Shown here in pieces: positions 23,026 through 34,856 of a stretch of DNA of 64,000 bases. The notes below the pieces were generated by a model. The model searched no databases, was not told the DNA's origin, and saw nothing but the letters and a program-made list of their open reading frames with translations. The translations under genes and the position numbers were made by a program. Within the stretch, counting starts at the first letter, position 1. Each line of letters opens with the position of its first letter. This DNA is from Cryphonectria parasitica EP155 (taxonomy: Eukaryota > Ascomycota > Sordariomycetes > Diaporthales > Cryphonectriaceae), in assembly GCF_011745365.1 (NCBI RefSeq), contig NW_024468912.1, positions 1,302,001 through 1,366,000 on the forward strand, in the 5' to 3' direction.

Positions 23026-24531
23026 ATGAGTGCCAACCAGCAAACTGACCCTCCCCCCTCCGTTCACACCAAAATGGACGGCCACCGCTTCTGTCGTATA
23101 GTAGCCTGGACCGTGCTGGGCATGGTCATCACTGCGCTGTCGATCATTGGCATCCATACTGCGGTATACTGGCTCCTGCACAACGTCGTCGTCGTCAACG
23201 GGCCCGTGACCACTCCCAATACCTTGAACCTCAGGGACGTTGCCACCACCACCACCACCAGCTATCAAGGCGTCGACGACGGCCTCGTCCTGGAAGGAGA
23301 GCATGCACGGATCAGCCCGCGCTATTCCCTGACGGCGGAGCTGCAGGGGGAGCTCGAGGAGCTGCGGATGGAGGACCGGGAGCTGGCGGCGAGCTGGGAG
23401 GAGGAGCTGATCATGGGCCAGGGTGAAGCAGTCGAGGACGACGACATGCCCCTCTGGAGGAGGAGTGAGGAGGATAGTGTGGAGTCTCGTGACGCTGGTG
23501 GCCAGGATGAGGGTGATGGGGTGCAGGACCTCCCACCGCTGCCCAAGGAACCTATCCGGCTTCCTCCCCTTCTGCCTACGAGGATACCAGCCCAGCCCAA
23601 GCTGCCTGAGCTCCCAGTCCCAGTGCCCACGGACCTGCCCAAGCTGCCCATACTTCCAATTCCATTGCCGACAAAACTGCCCGACCTGCCTCCTCTGCCT
23701 CCTCTACCACCAATCATCCCTACGGATCTACCTACACGTCCTCTTCCCACCCCCAACCCCCCACCGGTGAAGAAGCCCAACCCGCCAGGTTTCAAGCTCC
23801 CAGGTTTCATCAACGTGCCTGCGAAGCTGCTCCGGATCATTATGGACGCCATCTTCCGCATGGCGTCGACTATTGGGCTCCCAAGCGAGGTTCGTGACGT
23901 GCTCATGTTCATGTACCACGTGCTGCAGCGCATCACTGGCGGCAGCTCGCTCCCACACCCAGGCCTGCCGGTGCCGATTCCGACTTCCAAGGGGCGTGGA
24001 CTCCTCCCCAGGCCCACGCTGCACCCGCCTCGGGCACCTGGGGCGGTGGAGGAGAGCGAGCTCGCTCAGCTGGGCATGGATGGCGTGGCGAGCGGGTTCG
24101 TCTCGGTCACGAGGAGGAGTGTCGATGGGGCTGCCGAGGCGGGCATGGAGGCGGCCGCTGCTCCCACGCCGTACAGCTACGACGAGGAGCAGGACGACGA
24201 GGAGGAGAACGAGGACGGCTCTGTCGATGCCATGCGCAAGAAGCCGCTGACTGGAAAGATGCGCAGAGATCTGCTCAGCATGGCGGCGTTCGAGTTCACC
24301 AGGGAGATCGCGGACAAGGGCGACGACGACGAGGAGGGCGGAGTTGATGGCCTGATCACGGTGCCGGCCTGTATGGCTGTTTTTGAGCTGCTGCTGAGGC
24401 ATACGGAGGCGTGGCTGGGCCCTCCTTCCTCCAAGGGCCGGAAGCAGAAGGGATATGAGATTGACGATGGGTTGGTTGAGGCTTTGCAGGAGGATGAGGC
24501 TTGGGGTTTGATTGATGAGGTATACTTCTGA
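23026..24531 (+). CDS. One-pass, proline-rich membrane protein, unknown function
   Basis: This is a 501-aa single-exon gene. A short polar N-terminus of about 21 residues is followed by one strong hydrophobic helix (about 25-50: IVAWTVLGMVITALSIIGIH), so a type II anchor is likely. Residues 95-160 are Glu-rich. Residues 165-265 form a Leu/Pro repeat region (LPELPVPVP, DLPKLPILPIPLP, LPPLPPLPP) that should be extended and rigid. A helical segment follows (about 270-305: PAKLLRIIMDAIFRMASTIG). The C-terminal third is acidic, with a last helix around VPACMAVFELLLRH. GC3-rich codon use supports a real gene. I recognise no family. A cell-surface or secretory-pathway role is only a guess from the anchor and the polyproline rod. 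Confidence 0.75.
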   Translation: MSANQQTDPPPSVHTKMDGHRFCRIVAWTVLGMVITALSIIGIHTAVYWLLHNVVVVNGPVTTPNTLNLRDVATTTTTSYQGVDDGLVLEGEHARISPRYSLTAELQGELEELRMEDRELAASWEEELIMGQGEAVEDDDMPLWRRSEEDSVESRDAGGQDEGDGVQDLPPLPKEPIRLPPLLPTRIPAQPKLPELPVPVPTDLPKLPILPIPLPTKLPDLPPLPPLPPIIPTDLPTRPLPTPNPPPVKKPNPPGFKLPGFINVPAKLLRIIMDAIFRMASTIGLPSEVRDVLMFMYHVLQRITGGSSLPHPGLPVPIPTSKGRGLLPRPTLHPPRAPGAVEESELAQLGMDGVASGFVSVTRRSVDGAAEAGMEAAAAPTPYSYDEEQDDEEENEDGSVDAMRKKPLTGKMRRDLLSMAAFEFTREIADKGDDDEEGGVDGLITVPACMAVFELLLRHTEAWLGPPSSKGRKQKGYEIDDGLVEALQEDEAWGLIDEVYF

Positions 24532-26040
24532 GGTGAGTCCCTGTTGAAGTGAGTGTGACAAAACAGAGGATCACAGAAGAAGTGGAATAGGGTGGGCAAG
24601 GAAAAGAGATGGTACATGGGGGAAAGAGAGAAAGAGAGAAGGAGAAACCCATTGTCTGCCTGCCATTGACAGGGTCAGTGATTCAGAGCAGAGCTGAGTA
24701 GATCAAGGTGGTAGGCCCATCTATACACAATCATACATTCATTTAAGGGCATTGTTTGACAAGTCCTGATGGGATATTGAAGGTGGAATCACCACCTCCA
24801 GCAGAAGAATGGATTATCAATTGTTATTGTTGATGGTTGAAAAGTCATCTAGTGCTGGCTGGCCCTGAGGGGAAGCCCCTGACAGCACTGCAGGCCTTGT
24901 TGATTGCTTCTTCCTGCCCTAGCCACTATCTTGATTCTTCTTGGGAAAAAGGTGCCTCATATAGTGTTGGAGCCTCAGCTGAGATGCAATGGACTTTGGT
25001 TTATACTGTATCATATTGAATTGGGAATAGTTTCAAAGAGATCTTGCTTGGATGTGTCAATGGAACCTTGGCCCGTGCTGACCTAGCATAGCGAAAGATC
25101 CATACCCATACCAAGTACTGAGTGTTTGGCGTGCCTGCAGTGCTGAGGTACGATGATGGCACTGGAATAGCCAAAGCACCCGCACACAGCCCAAGCAAGA
25201 GCATTCATTGGAGCTTACGCCATGGACCTTGCGAGAACCAGTGATTATCATAAGGAAATTAATGTAATACAAAGTACCAAGCCAATGCTTTCTTTTGTCT
25301 TCTTCACGTTTTGGAATCTCTTTATTTTCATCTGAAGTTTTGGCTGGGGAAGAGAGCAGGAGGGGTTTTTGAAAGTGGGCCCCAAAGCTCAAGTGAGTCA
25401 AGACCCTGACATGGGGCTCACAGAAGGTTTAGAAGGGCCCAGAACATGGAGGCTGCAGGCAGGGTACACACCGGGTACACATGAACTTTTGGCGGGGCAG
25501 CACACCACCTACCAGTTGTGAATATCTGCTGCTGCTGCTGCTGCTGCACGGACCACCAGAAGCAAGTTTAGCGCCTACCCACACCAAGGAACCAGAACCT
25601 GCATTTTCTCTTTCTCTTTCCTCGGCAGTTTTTTAACCGTCTACAACAATCAACCCCCTCCCCTTCTTCCCCCTTCTCTTTGTTCTTCGATTCACCCTCC
25701 TTGCTGCTTCACAGTAGGGGCTGTGACTTGTCCCTATTCTTGTTCTTCAGGAGAAGAGCTACAGCGCTCACTGGTTAGGACAGGACAGGGTTCGCTGCAC
25801 TGACCTTGATCAACAAAGGCTGCGACTCCTGGCTTGACGACTTCGACTTGACACACAACACACGGAGGATCCTTTACAAAAGTCTTGACAAGAGTCTGCC
25901 ATCAGGTTCAGCAACAACAAGATCCATCCTACAAAGAGACATTGGCATCTCAGTCCTACCTTGACACCAACACATTGGCAATTCCACAAGGTTCCCAATC
26001 AGAGGACACAAAAAAAAAAAACAAGACAGAGACAGAGAAG
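24532..26040. other. Intergenic region and KH-gene leader
   Basis: No gene was supported. The segment includes a (CTG)7 run at 25526-25546 and C/T-rich sequence at 25600-25690, probably promoter and 5' leader of the KH gene. Confidence 0.45.
25526..25546. repeat. (CTG)7 trinucleotide run
   Basis: Seven uninterrupted CTG units lie in non-coding sequence, about 500 bases before the KH-gene start. Confidence 0.9.
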
Positions 26041-28045
26041 ATGGCCGGTGCAACACCAGACATCCAGCAGATCCTGGAGCAGCTTCGTGGTAAGAATGGC
26101 TCTCCCTCTTCTTGCCCTCCTATTAGCACACACACCATCCAACATTTGTTATGATGCTAATTCACCACCAACCACCCAGCTACCCAGCAGAGACCTGCAA
26201 CAACCACCCCTTCCCAAGTCCAGCCAGGCCTTGTGGCCCCAGCCTACCCTCCCCAGCCTGGTGGCTATGGCATACCACCTCAGACCAATGTACCCCCTCC
26301 AGGAGCCAACTATTCTCATCCTCCCCCACCTCCTTCTGCCCAGTACGGCTACCCCCAGCCCTCCTCCAGTGGCACTGTCGACCTGAGCGCCATCAAGCCA
26401 GTCACCTCTGGCACCGTCAGCCTTCAAGATGCTATTGCCAAGGCGAAGGCTGTCGCAGCCGCCAACAATCTGGCTCCCTACGAGCGCGCTCCTAGTTATG
26501 GAGGAAATGAGAGCCATTCTGGCGGTGATGGGCATCAGTGGCGCCGATCCCGATCTCGATCCCCCCGCCGTGACAGCTACCGCGATGCCAACCCCTACCG
26601 AGACGACCGCCGAGACGACCGCCCTCCTCGCGATTACGGCCACCATGCCCGCGACCGCTCCTACTCCCCTGGACCCCGTGGCCGCCAGGGCGGCGGTGCC
26701 TTTTCTCCTCGCGGTGGTAATCCTCTGCGACAACGGTCTCCTCTCCGTGGCGATGAGGATAATGCCGCCGAGACCATGGAAATCGAAGCGAGCCTGGTTG
26801 GTCTCATCATCGGCCGTCAGGGTGAGAACCTAAGGCGCGTTGAGGGCGAGACCAAGTGTCGCGTCCAGTTCCTTCCGCCGAACACCAACGACGAAAAGTT
26901 CCGCCAGTGCAAGATCACTGGTCCCCGCGCCCGTCGAGCCGAAGCCCGCGCGGCCATCAATCGCATCATCGAGGACAGCGGCATGGGCGCCATCGCTCGC
27001 GCCGGCCTAGACCGTGGCGGGCCCCGGCCAGCTCCACCCCCAGAGCGTGGTGGCGTCGCAAACCTGAAGGAGGGCGAGGACTGCCTGCAGATCATGGTCC
27101 CTGATAGAACCGTTGGCCTGATCATCGGCCGAGGAGGTGAGACGATCAGGGACCTGCAGGAGCGGAGTGGCTGCCACGTCAACATTGTCGGCGAGTCTAA
27201 GAGCGTCAATGGCCTGCGCCCCGTCAACCTGATTGGTCCCTATGCCGCTGCTGCCCAGGCTAAGGAGATGATCATGGAGATTGTCGACTCCGACAGCAGA
27301 GCGAACGGCAATGCAGCCCCGCAGGGCGGCCGCAGCAGCCACCGAGACAACAATGGGCCGGAGAAGAGCCAAGATGCCATATACGTCCCCAATGAGGCGG
27401 TCGGCATGATCATAGGCAAGGGCGGAGAGACGATTCGGGAGATGCAGAACAGCACTGGCTGCAAGATCAATGTGTCCCAGCAGCCCCAGCCCGGTGCGAG
27501 CGACAGAGAGATTGAGCTTGTTGGCTCCCGAGATGCCATTAACCGAGCGAAACAGGCTATTGAAGACAAAGTCGAAGCAGTGGTAAGTTTCTTCTTTGCC
27601 TGCATATCCTTGTCTTTTCTTTTATAATACAGTCCTAGTGATACTGACCTATTTTTCATCAGAAGCAGAAAAGCGCTGGCGGCCCTGGCGCCGGCGCCGG
27701 TGGACGCGGTCGTGGTCACCATCGTGATTATGACAATCCCGGCTACGGCCAATCTTCTAACAACCAGCACCCAGGGAACCAAGGCGCCCCTCCACCCCAA
27801 GCCCCCGCAGGCGGTGACGGACAGCTTGATCCTTATGCCATCTGTAAGTACACACCACAATGTGCTCAACCTGATGGTTTCTGTTCTCGGGTGAGAGAAA
27901 CAAGAAGAAGAAAACTCTCACTGACATGTATGGCACAGACGGTGGTTATCAGAACTACATTGCCCTGTGGTACCAGTCTTTCGCCCAAAACGCTGCCAAT
28001 GCCGGAGGTCAGGGTGATGCTACCAAGCCTCCAGGCACATCGTAG
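26041..28045 (+). CDS. Three-KH-domain RNA-binding protein (FUBP-like)
   Basis: Four exons (26041-26089, 26180-27582, 27663-27843, 27939-28045) give 579 aa. All introns are GT-AG, with GTAAG donors. The N-terminus is Pro-rich and is followed by an RS/RD-rich basic region (about 138-205, including SRSRSPRRDS). Three KH domains each carry the GxxG loop: GLIIGRQG at 224-231, GLIIGRGG at 329-336 and GMIIGKGG at 425-432. The C-terminus is Gly/Arg-rich (GAGAGGRGRG) with a Tyr/Gln tail (YGGYQNYIALWYQSF) like that of far-upstream-element-binding proteins. Such proteins bind single-stranded U-rich RNA or DNA and act in splicing, mRNA stability or transcription, mostly in the nucleus. Which of these applies here cannot be read from the sequence. 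The gene is intact and of normal length. Confidence 0.9.
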
Positions 28046-30287
28046 TCAAGTCGTGTGTAGCCATGGGCCTGGCAGACTGCACGCCGACTGCTGCACACAC
28101 CCAAACCCACACACAGCGCTCACACAGCGCTCACACAGCCTGACACGACTTATCACTCATACACGCACACAACCCATCCCTACTGACTTGACATGGCGGC
28201 CATCCGCCTATCCGCAATCATGATGAAGCTGCTCTATGCTAGGGTCCTGCCTCGCTGAACCCTTCCCTGGCTCCGTCTCTCTTTGCACTATCCAGATTCT
28301 CTCCGCCTTTGATCGTATGAGTACATTCTCGAAAAAGAGGAAGAAAACACACCGCACGGCCAAGTCCTGGCCACGTGCGGCCATGACATACAGGCATCTT
28401 TACAGGCATGAGGCTACCGGGCGATGCCCTCTTTTTTTGTCTGCCTCGACCACATGCAACCACGAGCAGCTTTGAGCAGGACATTGGGGTGGCAATCTGG
28501 TATCTCCGTTTGATCGTAGTCACCTTGACTTCATCGCCGTTCGTGTGGACCCTTTTGCGACCACTTAAAAACCACCGGGATTCTGCGCTTGACCTGCCGT
28601 TCATGCGGACCGTCTTTCTCCTCTCAACTCTTTTGAGAACGTCGACCCACAAACAAGGCCTGCAATCCTGACCAGCTGACTCTGTCTCTCTTCGCGAACA
28701 AGCGCAGCCTGAACAAGTCTGCTCTGGACCATTTCTCTCCTCATTCGAGGGGCCGTCCTCCATCCGATGAGCACTTGTCACGCTACCTTTGCTTGCAACT
28801 TGAGATTCAAGTAAGCTCTGCATCGATACTCATGATTCGTGGTTGGCAGACCCTCTCATGACCATCCTCCAGGCCTTTTTCTCTCTCTATTCTGGCTCGC
28901 TCACGCACGTCCCTAAGAATGGCAAATGCAAGCTGGCATAGTCGTCCACAGGCGAGGACATCTTGACATCGAGATCATGGCTGCACTGCATATGATGCAC
29001 ATATTACGTTTTTTGTTTTTTTTTTTTTTTGTCGGCCCGCACTGCTGTGCATTCACGTTACCCCCTCATCCTCCTTGACAATTCGACTGCGGATTGCGAC
29101 GGTTGTCTCTCACCTCTGCACAGCTTCCTGCTGCTTATTAGTGAGTATAATGATGATGGCTAGTCCAGACAGGATATATGATCGGCACATTTGGTTTGGT
29201 CCTATGGTCATCAAAAAGGCCAATATGAGAGACAACAACAGAAAAGGAATACAAGGAAGAGATAGGACGAAGGCTATTACTTTAGTTAAATCTCGGGAAG
29301 AGAAGCAATCGTAGTATAATTATTTTACCTGAACTGACATTGACTTGTCTGCCTCTGGAATGTACCCCCGTTGACCTTGACGCCCTTACCTTTCGCTATA
29401 TTACGCACGACTTGGCCATGTGATGTGGACAACTTTTTGGTATCTTTGAAGTTCACTATGAGACTCCCATGTATAGTGAGTGAGCGAGCGAGTGCTCGCG
29501 TGTACATGGTTATCCCCTCGTATTCCATCCTCCCGCCATCGGATCATGGCCTGCATGGCGACAGATTTGGAGATTCTTGGCAAGGGGGGTTTGTTCGTGT
29601 TTTCTCCCAGCCATCAAGACCCGACTGCTACCTAGTATTCAGCTACAGGCCTAGTACTGTAGTACATGAGCGCAAACAGCCTATGGTATCATACTACGAA
29701 CCTGCCGTGCCTGCTACGAACGTGGCGCTAAGGATGCTGTCTCAACCCCGCCTTGGGACTAACATGTTTGGTTCTGGGTGGTCCCTTCCCCCACGCTACC
29801 TGCCTATCAGAAGCTCCAAGACATAGCACGGGGGGTGTTCGTTCATGCCCCACAGAGGACTCTTGCGCTGTCTCGATGCTCCCCAGGAGGTTACCTCCGA
29901 GGGGGTTGGGCTGCGTAGGAGTGAGTAAAGAATATATTAACGAAAACAGGAAAGGAAAACATGTGACCATTCATCTATCTACCTCTTTTCTGCTTTTCTT
30001 CTTGTTTTTTCAACTGGTTTCCCCTTCTTCCTTGAACCGCCCCCCTCCCCTCTTTACTTACACCACCACCAGCAGCACCGTTGCCCAGACAGCTTAGCTA
30101 GACAAGGGCCTTGTTGATGTCTCACTTGTGATGTCCGAAGCACGCATCCATTACTTCCTGGACGGATCTACGGCTCCATTTGTCTTCCTCTGAATGAAAG
30201 AGGGCGTCCCTCTCCATCTTTTTCCAGTTCCCCCTCTCTTAATTTCGACTCTCACCAGAACCACCAGAATCTCCTCCTCTTTTCATA
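28046..30287. other. Intergenic region (2.2 kb)
   Basis: Open frames present here lack domains and codon bias. A poly(T) run lies at about 29009-29031. CT-rich sequence at 29970-30060 probably belongs to the promoter or leader of the MFS gene. Confidence 0.45.
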
Positions 30288-32392
30288 ATGGCTTCCCCAC
30301 CACCACAGCAGGACACTTCCTCGAGTCCAGCAGCCCTCGACCCTGAGAAGTCAGCCAAGGATGACGTCAAGGATGGTGTTGTCTCTTCTGACGATGTGCG
30401 CCCTCTGGATACGGATTCCTTGGGCGAGGGGCAGGATCTCTTGGGCCTGCAGGATCTGGACCCTGTGTTGAACGTGAAGATGCATCTCGTGAACAATGTG
30501 AGTTGGTGATGGTGGTGGTGCATGGATAGATTATCGAGAGAGAGAAGAAAGGCCAGGCTTGCTAATATGAGAGGGCTGGTCAATAGGCTATCGATGAGAT
30601 TGGCTGGACGACGTATCACTGGAAGTTATTCTTCCTGAACGGCTTCGGGTGGGTTCAATCCAAACATCCACCCTTCCGTCGTCGTCCCGACTGACTGACT
30701 GACCGACACATGCACCCACCAGCTACGCGGTCGACTCCCTCATCCTCCTCCTCCAGTCCATCATCGCCACCCAGGCCTTCATGGAATTCGGCGAGCACGG
30801 CTTCAGCCGCGCCCTCACCATCGCTGTCTATGTCGGCATGCTGACGGGTGCCCTTTTCTGGGGCCTGTCGGCAGATGTCATCGGGCGGCGGTATGCATTT
30901 AATGTGTCGCTCTTCATCTGCTCGGCGGCTGCGATTATTGCGGGGGGCATGCCGAACTGGGCGTCGCTGGGGTTTTTCATTGCTCTTGTGGGGTTTGGAG
31001 CAGGTGGCAACCGTGAGTTTGAGTTTGTTTTACTTTTTCTTGACTTGTTTGGTGAGAGAGATGGCGAGAGAGAGTTGAAGGCTGACATACAATGGGGGGC
31101 CATGTTAGTGATTCTTGACACAACCGTGTTCCTGGAGTATCTCCCTGGCAACAAGCAGTGGGTGCTGACACTCCTGGCTTGCTGGTGGGGACTGGGACAG
31201 GCCATTACTGGTTTCATCGCCTGGGGTTTCATGGGTGAGTGCAATAGAGTTGAGCTGGCAGAGATGGCGATGGGATGCTCATCCAGTATTATAAATGACA
31301 GCACCTGAGAAGTGGAATTGCGCATCTGTCGATGTGTGCACCCGCGACAACAACATGGGCTGGAGATGTGAGTGAGGCCCCACCACTATTCTGACGGAGC
31401 GACGACAATCTTCCAAAAGGCGTACTGGACTAACAAGAAGAAAAAATCCATCACAAAACTCAGATACAATGTTTACATCTGGCGCCCTCGTCTTTGTCAT
31501 GTCCATCCTCCGTATCACGGTTGTTCGGCTCAGAGAAACACCCAAGTACCTCCTCGGAATGGGCGAGGATGCCAAGCTGATCCAGACCTTGAGCTACATG
31601 TCGCAAAAGTACAACCGGCCGTGTTCACTCACACTCGAGAAGCTTGAGGCATGTGGCGTAGTCCAGGGCACACACAGCAGGAATCGCTTCTCTGTCAACG
31701 AGGCGCTCATCCACATCCGGGGTCTGTTCGCGACGAGGGAGATTTCTATCTCGACGCTGATGATCTGGTTGTCATGGACTCTCATCGGGCTGGCATACCC
31801 TCTATTTTATGTGTTTCTCGAGTGAGTTTTTTTTCTTTTCTTACTTTCCTCTCCAGACAGACTACGAACTCGCCTTAGCTGACAAGAGCCATCCAGCACA
31901 TACCTCGAGACGCGCGGCGCATCTTTTGACGTCTCTACCTACGACTCCTGGCGCAACTACGCCCTCGTCAACATCAGCGGCATCCCAGGCCCCATCCTCG
32001 CTGGATGGATGTGCAACCTGCCCATCCTCGGCCGCCGCTACACGATGGTCATCGGCGCCCTTGCCACAGCAGCCTTCTTCTTCGCATACACGGCGGTGCG
32101 CACCGAGCCTGAGAACGTGGGCTTCTCGTGTGCCATCGGGTTTTGCCTCAACATCTACTACGGCACGCTCTACGCCTACACTCCAGAAGTCCTGCCCAGC
32201 GCGCACAGGGCGACGGGCAACGGGGTTGCGGTTGCGTGTAATCGGATCATGGGCATCTTATCGGCGGTGATCGCTACGGTGAGCGATACCAGCACGCCGG
32301 TGCCGATCTACATCTGTGCGGCGCTATTTGTGGCCATGGCCGGGGTCAGTGCTGTGTTCCCATTTGAGCCGTACGGTAGGAGAAGCTCGTGA
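30288..32392 (+). CDS. MFS transporter, SV2/sugar-porter-like
   Basis: Seven exons (30288-30497, 30587-30648, 30723-31012, 31109-31234, 31302-31367, 31464-31821, 31897-32392) join in frame to 535 aa, all with GTGAGT-type or GTGGGT donors. After a 60-residue polar N-terminus the protein reads WKLFFLNGFGYAVDSLILLL, the opening of a fungal SVOP-like branch of the major facilitator superfamily. The loop 2-3 motif appears as GLSADVIGRRYAFNVS and helix 4 as ALVGFGAGGN. The central loop has VRLRETPKYLLGMGED, and a late helix carries LYAYTPEVLPSAHRATGNG, matching the second sugar-porter motif (PE...R..G). Twelve membrane helices are expected, in the plasma membrane. The substrate cannot be read from sequence. 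Exon 5 (66 nt) is the least certain, but the phases all agree. Confidence 0.85.
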
Positions 32393-34144
32393 GTGATCGG
32401 CAGGAGGATAAGAAGAGCGAAGGAGGACAAGAACGAGGAGGACGAGCGGGAGGAGGGGTGACCTGGGTCAGGCGGCGTCCCGCTGGTCTTGTGGTCTCGT
32501 GCTGCAGAACCGACCTACGCCTGTGTGCAGAAACAAAATTAGTTCAACGCTTGGGGAAAGAGCAGCGATTCGCGGGATTCGAGGGAAGTTCCCCGTGCTG
32601 TGCGGAAGTGGCATTTCTGCAGGCGAGCGAGCACCATCCAGTTCTCGTCCAATGTAAAGCTGGCCCGGCGCCGCCTCCTCGTCATAATGCGGGCGCCTCG
32701 TCGCGCAACAAGTAACGAAGTTGTTGGCTCATCCCGCTGGAGGTACTTTTTCCTCTGTTGTGGTGCCATTTTACCCCTCAGAAGTGTAAAAGAGGATGGT
32801 TCCGGCCAGTCGCAGGAAGTATCCTGCATATGCCCAGACGCTGTGGCTGGCGTCTTTTTCTTGTAAAGGATCGGACGGGAATCGCAATCTGTTGCCCCAA
32901 ATGTGCAACGGATTCGAGGACGCGCAGTTGGGTGTATACATTGTCACAGAATACGATAGATGAAGTACAAGAAGGAAGAAGGTCTGGCTGACTGGCTGAG
33001 GGGGATAAAACGTTTCGTAGAAGGAAGTGAATAATACCTTGTTTCAGTCCTCTGCCTTTTTTGAAACAAAACCCAGCAGAAAGATTGCCCAACAAGCCCG
33101 GTCTGGCCTGCCCGGGCCTCCGTTTGTTCTAATTCCTCTTAAGCTCACTCGGGCCCGGCTTACGTCCTTACTCTGCCACAGCACTACTGGAGGAGGGAAA
33201 AGGGACAAAGAAGGCGAAAGAAGAGTGCATGTTTCGGCCTCGGCGTCTCCCGTCAGCAAACGGCCCCTGTACCTGCATCCGCCCCCCAAGTCTTACCCAG
33301 AAACGGGCCATGTGATTTCCGCGGCCGAAGGCCATATGTAAAGGCCCGAGACACAACAATATATTATATGCATGCAAAGTTGCCATTCAAACGCTGCGGC
33401 CCAACTGAGCCGTTGGACGGGCCAAATCCCGGGTGGCGCGGCCGCCAACGAACGCCGTGGCATGCAAAAAGCAGCACGGCAGGCGAGAGCGGGGTGTGAA
33501 CGCCCCCCCCCCCCCCAAGCGAACGACCCAGTCATTTGTTGGCCTGGTGTGGACTTTGTCAAATACCTCTCGGTTCCGTTGTGTGGAAAGTAAGCATCAT
33601 AAATACATTGGGTTGGACATGGCACAACAAAAGAAGGGGGGGGGGGTCGCTTCGTGGAAAGCCACGGGTCTGTCGTGGCCGTGTGGGCGTCCACGGGTGG
33701 TTTGATAATGAGACGGGCCCGGCTGATGGCTTGCTTCTCTGTCGTGTACCGCACCCTCGCACTCTCTTAGCCCTCGCAGGCTTGACTGATATTGCTCACT
33801 TGGACGGGATGTTTCTTGGTCATTTTGTGGTGGGCTGAGGGGGCCATGGCCTTGTTGAGGCTTGCGTGGTGAGTAAGTCAGTCTTGATGTGTGAATATAT
33901 TTAAGATGTCTCCTCTTCCCACTTTTTGGACTGGACGATAGAAGAAAGATCATCATCATCACACTTCTACAGTATCATAACAACTTCATCCTCAAGAAGA
34001 GCGGCCAGGATCCAGCTCTCAAGACATTCATTCCTTCTTCTTCATATCCAGAGCAGGACTCAAGACACATCACTCTCCTTCAATCCACACCCAGACTTTC
34101 CTTGGCAGAGCCGCCGGTTTTTTTTCTTCTTCTTCTTATTCAAG
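32393..34144. other. Intergenic region
   Basis: No gene was seen. Notable are a poly(C) run at about 33501-33516, a poly(G) run at about 33636-33646, and a T/C-rich leader before the next gene. Confidence 0.45.
33896..33905 (+). promoter_or_regulatory. TATA-like element before the RlpA-like gene
   Basis: TATATTTAAG lies about 249 bases upstream of the ATG at 34145. It is followed by a long C/T-rich leader, a common arrangement for strongly expressed fungal secreted proteins. Confidence 0.35.
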
Positions 34145-34856
34145 ATGCCTTCCTTCACGTCCTTGATTACCCTCCTCTCCCTGGGTGCCACCACCGCCTT
34201 GGCCGGTGTCATTGCCCGTGACGACTCGGCCACAGGCGTCACACACACAGGTGATATTACCTACTACAACACTGAGAACGGTGTGGGCGCATGCGGCAGC
34301 ACTCTTTCAGACAGTGATTCCATCTGCGCCCTAAGCACCACTCTCTACGATGAGTGTAAGTAAAGAATAGTCTCTTCCACTTTTTTCTTTTTGTGTCTCC
34401 TTTTCGTATCTGAGCCTCGGGTGCCTTTTCTTCCCCTCGCCGCCAGCTCCCTACCTACCAATCCTGTTCCTGGCACACCTCACCATCCGAGAGGCAAGAA
34501 GACGTTGAAAAAGAAGAAAAAAGAAGAAAAAAGAAGAAAAAAATGGGGAAAAGGAAATCGTAAGGAGAAAAATAGAAAGCAAAGAAAAACCAAAACGTGA
34601 CAGAGCACCGGGTCATGGCTGACACTGAGAAAATAAAACAGTCACAAATGGCGGTGATCCCAACAACAACAGCCTCTGCGGCAAGAAGATCCAAATCACC
34701 ATGAGCGGCGGGGCCACGGCCGAGGTTACTGTCGCCGACCGCTGCGCGGCGTGCTCCATGTGGGACCTGGACCTCACGCCGACCGTCTTTGACTCTCTTG
34801 TCAGCGACGGCGAGAGTGTGGGCAGGACTACGGCGAGCTGGCAGTTCGTCTCGTAG
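34145..34856 (+). CDS. Secreted RlpA-like double-psi beta-barrel protein
   Basis: Exons 34145-34355 and 34642-34856 give 141 aa, with a 286-nt intron whose ends are GTAAGT and AACAG. Residues 1-20 are a signal peptide (MPSFTSLITLLSLGATTALA), and a short propeptide may end at ARDD. The rest is a double-psi beta-barrel: THTGDITYYN opens the barrel, VGACG follows, and VADRCAACSMWDLDLTPTVF is the family's conserved core with the catalytic-type Asp also seen in expansins and barwin. The protein is far shorter than a true expansin because it lacks the C-terminal carbohydrate-binding domain. Fungal proteins of this shape are small, secreted and often induced during development or host contact, but no enzyme activity is established for most. 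The intron is unusually long for this window and strongly purine-rich. Confidence 0.88.
34490..34600. repeat. Purine (GAA/AAG) tract inside the RlpA-like intron
   Basis: About 110 bases of almost pure A and G lie within intron 1, with repeated AAGAAGAAAA units. Confidence 0.8.

Noticed and set aside
25001..25204. Minus-strand frame opening with a signal-peptide-like MLLLGLCAGALAIPVPS
   Set aside because: After about 30 residues it runs into a possible donor with no sensible continuation; not enough support for a gene.
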